A program made the translations under genes and the position numbers. Positions 15,726 to 24,630 of a stretch of 64,000 nucleotides of DNA are shown here, in pieces (the stretch's first letter is position 1; every line of letters begins with the position of its first letter). Under the pieces are notes generated by a model. The model did no database searches. It was given only the letters and a program-made list of their open reading frames with translations, and had not been told where the DNA came from. Source of the DNA: Azospirillum lipoferum 4B (GTDB lineage: Bacteria; Pseudomonadota; Alphaproteobacteria; Azospirillales; Azospirillaceae); assembly GCF_000283655.1 (NCBI RefSeq), contig NC_016586.1, positions 201,001 to 265,000 of the forward strand. Reading direction: 5' to 3'.

Positions 15726-17000
15726 TCAGAGGCTGAGCAGGGAGTAAAGGATGGCGGACATCGCGACGCTGCCGATGAAGATCACCACCACGTTGCCCGG
15801 CTGGCCGGCGTATTTGCGCATGGCCGGCACCTTGCGGATCGCGTACATCGGCATGATGAAGAGCAGGGCGGCGATGATGGGACCGCAGAGGGATTCGATC
15901 ATGCCCAGGATGCTGGGGTTGAGCGTGGCGGCGATCCACACGGCGGCGACCATGAACAGGGCGCTGAAGCTGTTGATCGCCTTGAGGTTGACGGGTTTGC
16001 CCTGGCTGCGAAGCTGCTGCGAGATCAGACCGTTCAGGCCTTCGCGGGCGCCGAGATAGTGGCCGAAGAAGGACTTGGTGATCGCCACGAACGCCACGGC
16101 CGGGGTCAGGAGGGCCATCAGCGGGTTGTCGAACTTGTTGCCGAGATAGGACAGGATGGAGATGTTCTGGGCCTTCGCGTCGGCCAGTTCCTGCGGGGTC
16201 AGGCTGAAGACGCAGCTGAAGACGAAGAACATGACGACCAGGACCATCATGACGACCGCATATTTCTCGATGCGGGTGGTCTGCGCTTCAGCCTCTTCGC
16301 CATACTGGTTCTGCTGGGCGACGACGAAGCGCGAGATGGCCGGGGAGTGATTGAAGGAGAACACCAGCGCCGGGATGCTGAGCCACAGGGTCAGGCTGAA
16401 CTGGCCGGCGGTCGGGGCTTGCTCGAGGATCGCGCCGTTCCAGTCAGGGGCGAGATACAGGCCGATGCCCATCAGGACCAGCACGAAGGGATAGACGAGC
16501 CAGCTCATGACCCGGACGACCATCTGCTCGCCCAGCTTGATGACGGCCATCAGCCCGAGGATCAGGCCGAGCGACAGCAGGATGCGCGGTGGCGGCACCA
16601 TGCCCAACTGATGCACCATGAAGCTCTGGACCGTGTTGGTCAGGCCGACGCCGTAGATCAGCAGGATCGGCAGGATGGTGAAGAAGTACAGCAGGGTGAT
16701 GAGCTTGCCCGCGGTGGCACCGAAATGCTCGGTCACCACCTCGGTGATGTCGCTGCCCGGTTTGGACGAGGACAGGATGAAGCGGCACAGGCCGCGATGG
16801 GCCAGATAGGTCATCGGGAAGGCGATGACCGCCATCACCGCCAGGGGCCAGAAGCCGCCGAGCCCGGCGTTGATGGGAAGAAAAAGCGTGCCTGCGCCAA
16901 TAGCCGTTCCGAACAGCCCAAGCATCCACATGGTGTCATGCTTGGTCCACGGCAGTGGAGGATTGCCAAGCCTCGTGGATTCCGTTGAGATGCTGACCAT
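15726..17000 (-). CDS. sdaC: Serine/threonine permease of the HAAAP family (SdaC-like)
   Basis: 424 aa from the ATG at 17000, which has GGAGGC just upstream; a frame 30 codons longer lacks a ribosome site. It has about eleven membrane segments, starting [27 protein letters not shown], the HAAAP signature. [13 protein letters not shown] and [11 protein letters not shown] are also family motifs. It is a proton-coupled inner-membrane importer of L-serine (and possibly threonine). It is probably the first gene of an sdaC-sdaA unit, divergent from a LytS/LytTR pair, with three 20-bp direct repeats in between. Confidence 0.92.
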   Translation of the reverse strand: MVSISTESTRLGNPPLPWTKHDTMWMLGLFGTAIGAGTLFLPINAGLGGFWPLAVMAVIAFPMTYLAHRGLCRFILSSSKPGSDITEVVTEHFGATAGKLITLLYFFTILPILLIYGVGLTNTVQSFMVHQLGMVPPPRILLSLGLILGLMAVIKLGEQMVVRVMSWLVYPFVLVLMGIGLYLAPDWNGAILEQAPTAGQFSLTLWLSIPALVFSFNHSPAISRFVVAQQNQYGEEAEAQTTRIEKYAVVMMVLVVMFFVFSCVFSLTPQELADAKAQNISILSYLGNKFDNPLMALLTPAVAFVAITKSFFGHYLGAREGLNGLISQQLRSQGKPVNLKAINSFSALFMVAAVWIAATLNPSILGMIESLCGPIIAALLFIMPMYAIRKVPAMRKYAGQPGNVVVIFIGSVAMSAILYSLLSL

Positions 17001-17336
17001 TTTTATGCCTCCAGCATGCCTTCGTTCGTGGATGTTCAGGCCATCACGGAAAGGCTGCGCTTTGTTGACCTGGAGGAAGCCTAGCAACACACCGCCGGCA
17101 ATTCCTGGCCGAACTCAGGAGCGGTGGAATAGCGAAATGAGCGGCGGAATGGAAAAATGAGCGGAGGCGGCCGGGGGCGAGCGGCGGCCTGCGGGGGGTG
17201 AACGGCGCGTCCCGCCGCTTCCCACTGGCCTTTCGGCCGGGGATGGTTCACACCATGCGCCTCAACCCAGCACATGCCGTCGCTCACCTGCCCGGACCCG
17301 ACGGTCCGGATGCGCGGGTGTAGGGAGCTTCAACCG
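17001..17336. promoter_or_regulatory. Divergent sdaC / btsS-like control region
   Basis: This 336-base region holds both promoters. Its main feature is the tandem repeat array at 17118-17177; the rest is GC-rich with no clear -35/-10 pair. Confidence 0.5.
17118..17177. repeat. Three direct repeats of 20-bp period, probable LytTR operator
   Basis: GGAGCGGTGGAAT (17118), TGAGCGGCGGAAT (17138) and TGAGCGGAGG (17158) begin exactly 20 bases apart. LytTR regulators bind short direct repeats spaced by about two helical turns. On the opposite strand the core reads CCGCTCA, resembling the ACCRCTYA half-site reported for E. coli BtsR (spacing there about 21). Confidence 0.6.
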
Positions 17337-19031
17337 ATGCAAATTGATCCCGTGGGCCTCTCGCTGGTCCTGCTCCAGCAGATGTGCGTCTATCTTGTGG
17401 TGGCCTATCTCCTCAGCCGGACGAAGATCTTCATTCCGCTGACGCATGCGACGATCCGACCGCCGCACAAGCTGGCCTGCTACGTCATCTTCTCGCTGTT
17501 CTGCATCATGGGGACCGTGCTCGGCATGCCGGTGGTCCATGCCATCGCCAACACGCCGGCGATCGGCGCCGTTCTCGGCGGTCTTCTCGGCGGTCCGGTT
17601 GTCGGGCTTGCGGTCGGCATCACCGGCGGGCTGCACCGCTATTCGCTGGGCGGCGCCTTCGCGCTCGCCGCCGCCATCGACATCGTCGTGCAGGGCGTGC
17701 TGGGCGGCCTGATGCACCGCCACCTCATCAGGCGGGGCAGGATCCGCACCCTGTTCGATCCGGTCAAGGCCGGCGCGCTGACCTTCGTCGGGGTGGTGCT
17801 GGAACTGCTGATCGATCTCGCGGTGGCGAAGCCCTTCGACCAGACGCTGGAGATCGTCAAGCTGATCGCGGTGCCGGAGCTGATCGCCAATTCGCTGGGC
17901 GCGGCGATGTTCATGGGCATCCTGCTCGACCGCCGGGCGCTGATCGAGCGGCAGTCCAGCCTGTTCTCCGCGAAGGCGCTGGCAATCGCCGCGCGGGCCG
18001 ACGGCGTGCTGCGCCGCGGCTTCAACCAGGAAAACAGCATGACCGTCGCCCGGATCATCTATGAGGAGACCGGGGTGGGTGCCGTCGCCATCACCGACCG
18101 CGAGAAGATCCTCGCCTTCATCGGCATCGGCGACGACCATCACCTGCCCGGCACGCGGATTTCCTCAACCAGCACGCTGGACGCCATCGCCAACAACGAG
18201 GTCACCTATGCCGACGGCAACGAGGTGGCCTATCAGTGCTCGATCAGCCCGACCTGTCCGCTGGGGGCGTCGCTGGTCATCCCGCTGGTCGGCGAGGACA
18301 GCCATGTCATCGGCACGATCAAGCTGTACGAGCCCAAGACCAAGCTGTTCTCCACCATCAACCGCACGCTGGGGGAAGGCATCGCCAAGCTGCTGTCGAG
18401 CCAGATCCTCGCCGGGCGCTACGAGCAGCAGAAGGCCCTGCTGGCGCAGGCGGAGATCAAGCTGCTGCATGCCCAGGTGAACCCGCATTTCCTGTTCAAC
18501 GCGCTGAACACCATCGCCGCCGTCACCTGCGACGATCCGGAAAAGGCCCGCGACCTGATCGGCGACCTGTCCACCTTCTTCCGCATGAACCTGAAACGCC
18601 CGAGCCAGATCGCCCCCCTGGCCGAGGAGATCGAGCATGTGAACGCCTATCTGCAGATCGAGCTGGCGCGCTTTTCCGACAGCCTGTCGGTGGACATCGA
18701 CATCCCCGACAGCCTTGGCCGGGTGCGGCTGCCGGCCTTCACGCTTCAACCGGTGGTGGAGAATGCGATCAAGCACGGCACGTCGCAGCTTCTCCGTCCC
18801 GGCCATGTCTCGATCAAGGCCCGCGATGACGGCGACGTTCTGGTCATCGACGTGGAGGACGATGCCGGGCTTTACGAGGCGAAACCGGCAGGCCAAGGGC
18901 TAGGCATGAGTCTGGTCGACCGCCGCATCAAGAACTGTTTCGGTCCGTCCTACGGTGTTACCGTCGCGTCCGAGCGGGACGTCTTCACCCGCATCACGAT
19001 CCGGGTTCCTCTGGAGGCCGCTTTCAAATGA
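17337..19031 (+). CDS. btsS: LytS/BtsS-type sensor histidine kinase
   Basis: 564 aa from the ATG at 17337, which has GGGAG 9 bases upstream. The 5TMR_LYT membrane domain (about residues 1-200) contains multiple helices and the family loop GGPVVGLAVGITGGLHRYSLGG. A GAF-like domain (about 220-360) follows, with CSISPTCPLGASLVIPL. The His_kinase domain has HAQVNPHFLFNALNTIAAV with the phospho-His, and the HATPase contains VVENAIKHG. The closest known relative is E. coli BtsS (YehU), a high-affinity pyruvate sensor. Its stop overlaps the regulator start (ATGA). The neighbouring serine uptake and deamination genes produce pyruvate, which supports the assignment. Confidence 0.85.
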   Translation: MQIDPVGLSLVLLQQMCVYLVVAYLLSRTKIFIPLTHATIRPPHKLACYVIFSLFCIMGTVLGMPVVHAIANTPAIGAVLGGLLGGPVVGLAVGITGGLHRYSLGGAFALAAAIDIVVQGVLGGLMHRHLIRRGRIRTLFDPVKAGALTFVGVVLELLIDLAVAKPFDQTLEIVKLIAVPELIANSLGAAMFMGILLDRRALIERQSSLFSAKALAIAARADGVLRRGFNQENSMTVARIIYEETGVGAVAITDREKILAFIGIGDDHHLPGTRISSTSTLDAIANNEVTYADGNEVAYQCSISPTCPLGASLVIPLVGEDSHVIGTIKLYEPKTKLFSTINRTLGEGIAKLLSSQILAGRYEQQKALLAQAEIKLLHAQVNPHFLFNALNTIAAVTCDDPEKARDLIGDLSTFFRMNLKRPSQIAPLAEEIEHVNAYLQIELARFSDSLSVDIDIPDSLGRVRLPAFTLQPVVENAIKHGTSQLLRPGHVSIKARDDGDVLVIDVEDDAGLYEAKPAGQGLGMSLVDRRIKNCFGPSYGVTVASERDVFTRITIRVPLEAAFK

Positions 19032-19747
19032 TCAACGTGCTCATCGTCGATGACGAACCGCTGGCACGCAAGGAGCTTCGCCGCGTTCTCTCGAAGGCCG
19101 CCGACATCGCCATCGTCGGGGAATGCAGCAACGCCATCGACGCCATCGGCGCGATCAACCGGGAAAAGCCGGACGTGGTGTTCCTGGACATCCAGATGCC
19201 GCGGGTGAGCGGCATCGAGATGCTGAGCATGCTCGACCATGAGAAGATGCCGCACATCGTCTTCCTGACCGCGTACGACGAGTATGCGGTCCAGGCGTTC
19301 GAACAGCACGCCTTCGATTACCTGCTGAAGCCGGTCAACCAGGCCCGTCTCGACAAGACGCTGCAGCGCCTTCGCCGTGACCGCGAGCCGCAGAAGATCG
19401 ACCAGCTTCCGGGCGCCAACCAGCTCCGCCAGATTCCCTGCTTCGGGCAGCACCATGTGCAGCTGGTGCGCATGGAGGATGTCGAGCATGTGGCGTCCGG
19501 CGTCAGCGGCGTCTATGTGGTCTCCACCGACGGCACCGAACGGCCGACGGAGCTTCCCCTCCACATCCTTCAGGACCGGACGCCGCTGCTGCGCTGCCAC
19601 CGGCAATATCTGGTCAACACCGATTGCATCGAGAAGATCAATTTCCTTGAGAACGGCCTCGCGGAAATCAGCACGAAGCGCGGGCAGGTCATTCCCGTCA
19701 GCCGGCGCTTCTTCCCGCAGATCAAGGAGCGGCTCGGGATCCTGTGA
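19028..19747 (+). CDS. btsR: LytTR-family response regulator (BtsR-like)
   Basis: 239 aa. The receiver domain (1-120) has the acidic pair DDEP, phospho-Asp in VVFLDIQMP and the Lys of LLKPVN. The C-terminal LytTR DNA-binding domain (about 140-238) includes GVYVVSTDG, LLRCHRQYLVNTDCI and VIPVSRRFFPQIKERL. It is translationally coupled to the kinase. The direct repeats at 17118-17177 are its likely binding sites, controlling sdaC-sdaA and perhaps its own operon. E. coli BtsR targets a pyruvate transporter; here the target would be serine use. Confidence 0.88.
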   Translation: MINVLIVDDEPLARKELRRVLSKAADIAIVGECSNAIDAIGAINREKPDVVFLDIQMPRVSGIEMLSMLDHEKMPHIVFLTAYDEYAVQAFEQHAFDYLLKPVNQARLDKTLQRLRRDREPQKIDQLPGANQLRQIPCFGQHHVQLVRMEDVEHVASGVSGVYVVSTDGTERPTELPLHILQDRTPLLRCHRQYLVNTDCIEKINFLENGLAEISTKRGQVIPVSRRFFPQIKERLGIL

Positions 19748-19774
19748 CGGCGAAGCCTTGGAATTTGTGAGTTT

Positions 19775-22357
19775 TTAGGGCAGCTGGACCGCCGACTGCC
19801 ATTGCTGCAGGAAAGTCCCGCGCTTGAGCGGGTCGAGGAAGACCAGCAGCGCCGCACTGAGCGCGATGGGCTGCAGCGGCGCCACGGTGCTGGAGCGCAG
19901 GCCGGCCGCCGAGGCCTCGAGGGTCACCGAGGAGGACAGCGCGTAGAGGGCAGAGCGGTCGGCGACCACCTCCTGCCCGCGGGTGGACAGCAGGTAATCG
20001 ATGAACAGGCCGGCCAGCCGGGGGCGCGGGGCCGATTTCGGGATCACCGCCACGCGCGAGATGACCAGCGTGTAGTCCTCCGGCATCACGATGCCGATGG
20101 GGGCGCCGGCCGCCACCCGCGCCCGCGCGTAGGAGCCCAGCACATTGTAGGCGATCAGCGCCTCGCCCCGCTCCACCATGTCGAGAAGGTCGGCGCTGCA
20201 GCAGGCCGTCCGCACCTGGGCGTTTCCCATCAAGGCCACGAGTTGCCAGTATTGGCTGAACAGCAGCGCGTCGTGCGAGGCCAGAAGATAGCCGATGCCG
20301 CTGATCGTGACGTCGTAGGTGGCGACCAGCCGGCCATATTCGGCGCGACCCTCGCGCAGCAGCCGGATCAGCGCCTCGCGGGTGCGCGGCACCCGGTCTT
20401 CGGGCAGGCGGTTGCGGTCATAGGCGATCACCGCCGGCTCGAAGGTGAAGCCGAAGGCCTCGTTCCGCCAATTGGCCCAGCCCGGCAGGAGTTGGCTGCC
20501 GGCCGGGATGTGGGGTTGGGTGTGGCCGTCATTCACCAGCTTGACCTGAAGGTCGGCGGCGGAGCTGATCAGCAGATCCGGCTTGTCCGTCTCGGCATCC
20601 CTGACCGCGCGGGCGTACAGCTCGGACGTGCCGACGTCGACATACTCCACCGTGATGTCCGGATGCACGCGCTGGAAGTCGAGGACCAGCGGCTCCATCG
20701 CCTGACGGTCGGTGGCCGCATGGATGCGCAGCCGGTCCCGCGCCGTGCCGGGGGCCGGGTAGGTGATGGTCTGTGTCGCCGTTTGCGCCGCCGTTTGAGC
20801 TGCCGCCTGCTGGGGCGACCACAGCGCGGTCAATGCCGCGAAGGCCAGGACCAGCAATGCCGTCTGGCCGCCGGACGGGGTGGCGACCGGCTCGGATGCG
20901 GCAGTGGAGTTGGCGAGCGCGCCGGGGAAGTCGATCCGCGCCACCAGCCCGCCGCCCGGACGGTCGAGCAGCGACAGGGCGGCGCCGTGCGCCTCGGCAA
21001 CGGAATGGACGATGGCCAGCCCCAGCCCGCTGCCGGCGACCCCGGCCGCCGAACTGCCGCGTCCGAAGCGGGTCAGCACCTTCGTCTTTTCCGCGTCGGG
21101 AATGCCGGGACCGCGGTCGGCCACCTCGATGCGCAGGCCGCGGTCGCCGGGCCGCCGGGCCAGGGACACGTCTATGGTGCCGCCAGACCCTTCATGCTTC
21201 ACCGCACCGGCGTATTTCACCGCGTTGTCCACGAGGTTGGTCAGCGCCTCGCGCAGGCTGATGGCGTCGCCGGGGACCAGCCCCGGTTCGGCCGCGGGAT
21301 CGACCTCCAGCCGGATCGGCGTCTCTCCGGCGACGGGCCGCGCCCGCTGGATCACCTGCTCCAACAGGGCGCCGATGTCCACGTCCTCCGGATTCAGCGC
21401 CTCGCTGCGGTGCATCACCATGGCGTGGTTGAGAAGCTGGCTGGTCAGCTGGCTCGCCTCCACCGCATTGCGGTGGACGCGCTGGGCGATGCGGCGCAGG
21501 GCGGCGGGGTCGTCCTCGTCCGCCGCAAGCTCGGCCTGCAGGCGCAGGCTGGCGAGCGGCGTGCGGATCTGGTGGGCGGCGTCGGCCAGGAAGGTCTGCA
21601 TGGTGTCCAGGTTCGACTTCAGCCGCTCCATCAGCTGGTTGATCGCATGGACCAGCTGCGACACCTCCTGCGGCGGCGGCATGGCGATGGGGGAGAGGTC
21701 GCGGGCATGCCGGTCGCGCAGCACGCGCTCCAGCGAGCCGAGCGGCGCCAGCGCCTGCCGGATGCCGAACCACACCAGCCCGGCTAAGGCCAGCATGGCG
21801 AAGACGATGGGCAGGAAGGCGTTGGCGAGGATGTCGCGCGCCAATGCCTGCCGCTCCTCCCGCGTCTGGGCGACGGCGATGGTGACCCAGCCGGCGAGCC
21901 CCGGCTGCGCCACGAAGCGGTCCAGCGTGGCGACGCGCACCCGCGCATCGCGGTAGGTGGCATCGGCGAATTGTGGGCGGACGCTTGTGCCGGACTTGGC
22001 GGTCACCGGCAGGTCGTCGTACCCCGTGACCGGCGATCCGTCCGGCGCGACGATGCGGTAGAACAGCCGGTCGCGACCGCCGCCCTGCTCCTCTCCCCCC
22101 TGTGCGAGGATGCTGAGCGAGGAATAGGGCAGATCGACCAGGAATCGGCCGTCCTGGACGCGCACCGTGTCGGCGATGGACAGGGCGGAGGCCGCCAGCA
22201 GGCGGTCGAAGGCGGCATCGGCGGCGCGCCGGGCATAGGCGTCGACGAACAGGAACAGGCAGCCGGTCAGAACCGCCAGCACGCCGAGCAGCCGGATGAA
22301 CAGTCGGCGGCGCAGCGAATAGGTCCCCTCACTCCCCGTTGCGGATTTCCGCCACAT
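19775..22357 (-). CDS. TctE-like histidine kinase fused to a periplasmic substrate-binding protein
   Basis: 860 aa from the ATG at 22357, overlapping the upstream regulator gene by 29 bases. TM1 is at about 20-38, a 2CSK-type periplasmic domain at 40-175 and TM2 at about 178-200. HAMP follows, then HisKA with ADAAHQIRTPLASLRLQ (H262), then HATPase with LVDNAVKYAG and GSGLGLAIV (to about 475). A third hydrophobic segment (497-519) then ends in an AAA-Q signal-peptidase-like site. The last 340 residues are an ABC-type binding domain (DRLRIHAATDRQAMEPLVLDF, VEYVDVGTSELYARAV, DLLISSAADLQVKLVNDG). The topology puts the kinase inside and the binding domain outside. Operon context suggests control of the TctCBA transporter. 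It may have arisen by fusion of adjacent kinase and binding-protein genes. Confidence 0.85.
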   Translation of the reverse strand: MWRKSATGSEGTYSLRRRLFIRLLGVLAVLTGCLFLFVDAYARRAADAAFDRLLAASALSIADTVRVQDGRFLVDLPYSSLSILAQGGEEQGGGRDRLFYRIVAPDGSPVTGYDDLPVTAKSGTSVRPQFADATYRDARVRVATLDRFVAQPGLAGWVTIAVAQTREERQALARDILANAFLPIVFAMLALAGLVWFGIRQALAPLGSLERVLRDRHARDLSPIAMPPPQEVSQLVHAINQLMERLKSNLDTMQTFLADAAHQIRTPLASLRLQAELAADEDDPAALRRIAQRVHRNAVEASQLTSQLLNHAMVMHRSEALNPEDVDIGALLEQVIQRARPVAGETPIRLEVDPAAEPGLVPGDAISLREALTNLVDNAVKYAGAVKHEGSGGTIDVSLARRPGDRGLRIEVADRGPGIPDAEKTKVLTRFGRGSSAAGVAGSGLGLAIVHSVAEAHGAALSLLDRPGGGLVARIDFPGALANSTAASEPVATPSGGQTALLVLAFAALTALWSPQQAAAQTAAQTATQTITYPAPGTARDRLRIHAATDRQAMEPLVLDFQRVHPDITVEYVDVGTSELYARAVRDAETDKPDLLISSAADLQVKLVNDGHTQPHIPAGSQLLPGWANWRNEAFGFTFEPAVIAYDRNRLPEDRVPRTREALIRLLREGRAEYGRLVATYDVTISGIGYLLASHDALLFSQYWQLVALMGNAQVRTACCSADLLDMVERGEALIAYNVLGSYARARVAAGAPIGIVMPEDYTLVISRVAVIPKSAPRPRLAGLFIDYLLSTRGQEVVADRSALYALSSSVTLEASAAGLRSSTVAPLQPIALSAALLVFLDPLKRGTFLQQWQSAVQLP

Positions 22358-23003
22358 ATCCCAGCCCCCGAACCGTGCGGATCTCCATCGACGATCCCTG
22401 CATCTTGCGCCGCAGCCGCGAGACGTACAACTCGATGGCATTCAGCGCGGTGGGCTGGTCCAGGCTGAACAGGCGGTCCATCAGATCCTCCTTCGACATC
22501 ACCGCGCCGAGGTGGCCGAGGAAAAGCTCCAGCAGCCGGAACTCGCGCCCGCCCAGCTCGACCGGCCGCCCGTCGACCTCCACCAGCTTGGCGGCGGCGT
22601 CGAACAGGATGTTGCCGAACTGGGTGCGCGACGACGCCATGCCGTGGGAGCGGCGCAGCAGTGCCCGGCAGCGCGCCTCCAGCTCGCGCAGGTCGAACGG
22701 CTTGACGATGAAGTCGTCGGCGCCGAGGTCGAGCAGGTCGATCTTCACATCCACCTGCGACCGGGCGGTCATCATCAGCACCGGCGTGGCGTTGCGGCGG
22801 CGGCGCAGCTGGCCCAGCAGCGCCTGCCCGTCGATGCCCGGCAGCATGATGTCGAGAAGAACCAGCTGATAGGGCTCCCGGCGCAGCAGCTCCTCCGCCT
22901 CATGGCCGTCGGCCACCCAGTCCACCGCATAGCCCAGCTTGCGCAGGCGATGGACGATGGCGTCGGCCAGATCCTCGGTGTCTTCGACGACGAGAATGCG
23001 CAT
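22329..23003 (-). CDS. tctD: OmpR/PhoB-type response regulator, TctD-like
   Basis: 224 aa. The receiver domain has VVEDTEDL, phospho-Asp in VLLDIMLPG (D51), MMTAR and the KPFD Lys. The winged-helix Trans_reg_C domain (about 125-220) has LGGREFRLLELFLGHLGAVMSKEDLMDRLF and IELYVSRLRRKM, then TVRGLGYV. It pairs with the fused kinase encoded immediately downstream (overlapping genes). PhoB-type regulators bind direct repeats of 11-bp period, and exactly such a repeat lies in front of the operon at 29022-29039, so autoregulation is likely. Confidence 0.9.
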   Translation of the reverse strand: MRILVVEDTEDLADAIVHRLRKLGYAVDWVADGHEAEELLRREPYQLVLLDIMLPGIDGQALLGQLRRRRNATPVLMMTARSQVDVKIDLLDLGADDFIVKPFDLRELEARCRALLRRSHGMASSRTQFGNILFDAAAKLVEVDGRPVELGGREFRLLELFLGHLGAVMSKEDLMDRLFSLDQPTALNAIELYVSRLRRKMQGSSMEIRTVRGLGYVAEIRNGE

Positions 23004-23037
23004 GGGCTGCCCCTCCGGTCTGGACCCGTCCGACGCC

Positions 23038-23865
23038 TCAATGGGCCATCAGGATCGGCAGTGTGGGCGGTTCGCGCAGGATGTCCAGTGTCACGCCGCC
23101 CCACACCCGCTCGCGGACGCGGCTGTGGCCGTAGCCGCCCATCACCAGCAGGTCGCAGCCCAGCGCCTGGGCGTTCTCCAGCAGCGCCCGGCTGACGCCG
23201 GAGGACACGGAGATGCGCTGGACGGTGGCGACGATGCCGTGCAGGGCGAGATAGCCGGTCAGCCGGTCGGGATCGGCCGAGCGGCTGTCCTGCGGCGTGT
23301 CGGTGGACAGCACGACGACCTTGCCGGCCCGGTGCAGGAAGGGGATGGCCGTGGCGACCGCGCGGGCCGCCGCCGCACCGCCGTCCCAGGCGACCGCGAC
23401 AGTGTTGCCGAGCGACGGCGGCTCCGCCTTCGGTGCCAGCAGAAGCGGCCGGCCGGAGCCGAACAGCGCCGCCTCGATCACCGGACCCATGGCGTTGGTG
23501 CCGTCGGACGCCTGGGCGATCACGGCGATGTCGGCCAGCCGAGCCTCCTCCGACACGGTTTCCGCCAGCGGGCCGGTCGCCTGTTGCCAGGAGGCGGTGA
23601 CGCCGCCATGGCGGCCGCGGAATTCGTCGAACAGCTGGTGGGCGGCGTCCACCACCTCCACCTGTTCGGCTTGGCCGATGCGGATCAGCTGCTCCACCAG
23701 CGCCTTGGGTATGGCGGCGCTTTCGATGGAGGTGCGGATTTCCACCTGCGGCATGACGCTGAGCCCCTCCACATGGGCGCCGAAACGTTCGGCGACCAGG
23801 AAGGCGGAGGCGACGGCGCGGCGGTCCAGCGGACGGCCGGTGAGGGGAACGAGAACCTTCTTCAT
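23038..23865 (-). CDS. Universal stress protein with two Usp domains
   Basis: 275 aa from the ATG at 23865 (GGAG upstream). The first Usp-like half begins MKKVLVPLTGRPLDRRAVASAFLVAERFGAHVEGL. The second half begins NTVAVAWDGGAAAARAVATA and ends with the ATP-binding motif region LLVMGGYGHSRVRERVWGG. Tandem Usp proteins are cytoplasmic nucleotide-binding factors linked to stress or energy state. It lies inside the tct array, 34 bases from tctD and 26 from the TerC gene, so it is probably co-transcribed with the transporter. Confidence 0.88.
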   Translation of the reverse strand: MKKVLVPLTGRPLDRRAVASAFLVAERFGAHVEGLSVMPQVEIRTSIESAAIPKALVEQLIRIGQAEQVEVVDAAHQLFDEFRGRHGGVTASWQQATGPLAETVSEEARLADIAVIAQASDGTNAMGPVIEAALFGSGRPLLLAPKAEPPSLGNTVAVAWDGGAAAARAVATAIPFLHRAGKVVVLSTDTPQDSRSADPDRLTGYLALHGIVATVQRISVSSGVSRALLENAQALGCDLLVMGGYGHSRVRERVWGGVTLDILREPPTLPILMAH

Positions 23866-23891
23866 TGCGTGTTCTCCGTACAGGGACCGGC

Positions 23892-24572
23892 TCACAGGAT
23901 CAAGGCGGTGTGGTTAAGCACCTCCCGGCTGCCGCGCCAGATCATGTCGAGGGCGACGTAGGTGATGATGAGAAGGCCGACCCAGCCGATCCAGCGGTGC
24001 TTGTGCAGCATGTGCGCGATCACGTTCGCCGCAGCACCCATCAGCACGACCGACAGGATCAGGCCGATGACCAGGATGGTCGGATGGTCCTTGGCGGCGC
24101 CGGCCACCGCCAGCACGTTGTCGAGCGACATCGACACGTCGGCGACGACGATCTGCCAGATGGCCGCGCCCACCGTGGTTCCGGCCGCCGCTGCCGCCGC
24201 CGCGGTGCCGACCGCTGCGCCACCGCTGCCGGCGGAGACATCGGGCGCTGCCATCGCCTCGTCCGGCGCGACCTCGTCCGTGCCATGGGAGCGCAGCTCG
24301 CGGAACATCTTCCAGCACACCCACAGCAGCAGCACGCCGCCGGCCAGGGTCAGGCCGATGATGGCGAGAAGCTGAGCGGTGATCAGCGCGAAGAAGATGC
24401 GCAGCCCGATGGCGGCGGCGATGCCCCAGAAAATGACCTTCCGGCGCTGGGCCATCGGCACCGCGGCAGCGGCCATGCCGACGACGATGGCGTTGTCGCC
24501 GGCAAGCACGAGATCGATCGCGACGACCTGCCCCAACGCGACGAGCTGCGGCCAAAGATCGAGGGAGTCCAT
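23892..24572 (-). CDS. TerC-family membrane protein (YjbE-like)
   Basis: 226 aa from the ATG at 24572; a GTG two codons upstream is possible. The family signatures are both present: IDLVLAGDNAIVVGMA and DVSMSLDNVLAVAGAA, whose Asp/Asn pairs sit in the membrane and probably bind divalent metal ions. There are about seven helices, and an Ala/Gly-rich cytoplasmic linker near residues 110-140 (GGAAVGTAAAAAAAGT) separates the two halves. Relatives export manganese or support metallation of exported proteins. Its position in a tricarboxylate-transporter operon is unusual, although citrate is carried as a metal complex, so metal handling is a plausible link. Confidence 0.88.
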   Translation of the reverse strand: MDSLDLWPQLVALGQVVAIDLVLAGDNAIVVGMAAAAVPMAQRRKVIFWGIAAAIGLRIFFALITAQLLAIIGLTLAGGVLLLWVCWKMFRELRSHGTDEVAPDEAMAAPDVSAGSGGAAVGTAAAAAAAGTTVGAAIWQIVVADVSMSLDNVLAVAGAAKDHPTILVIGLILSVVLMGAAANVIAHMLHKHRWIGWVGLLIITYVALDMIWRGSREVLNHTALIL

Positions 24573-24630
24573 GAACACAAGTCCTTCCGGATGTCAGGCT
24601 GGGAGGGGGAAGCCGGCAAAGAGTGGGCGA

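Noticed and set aside
22357-22441. N-terminal extension of the fused kinase to 22441
   Set aside because: The extra 28 residues are Arg/Cys-rich antisense-like sequence that overlaps the DNA-binding domain of the regulator gene.
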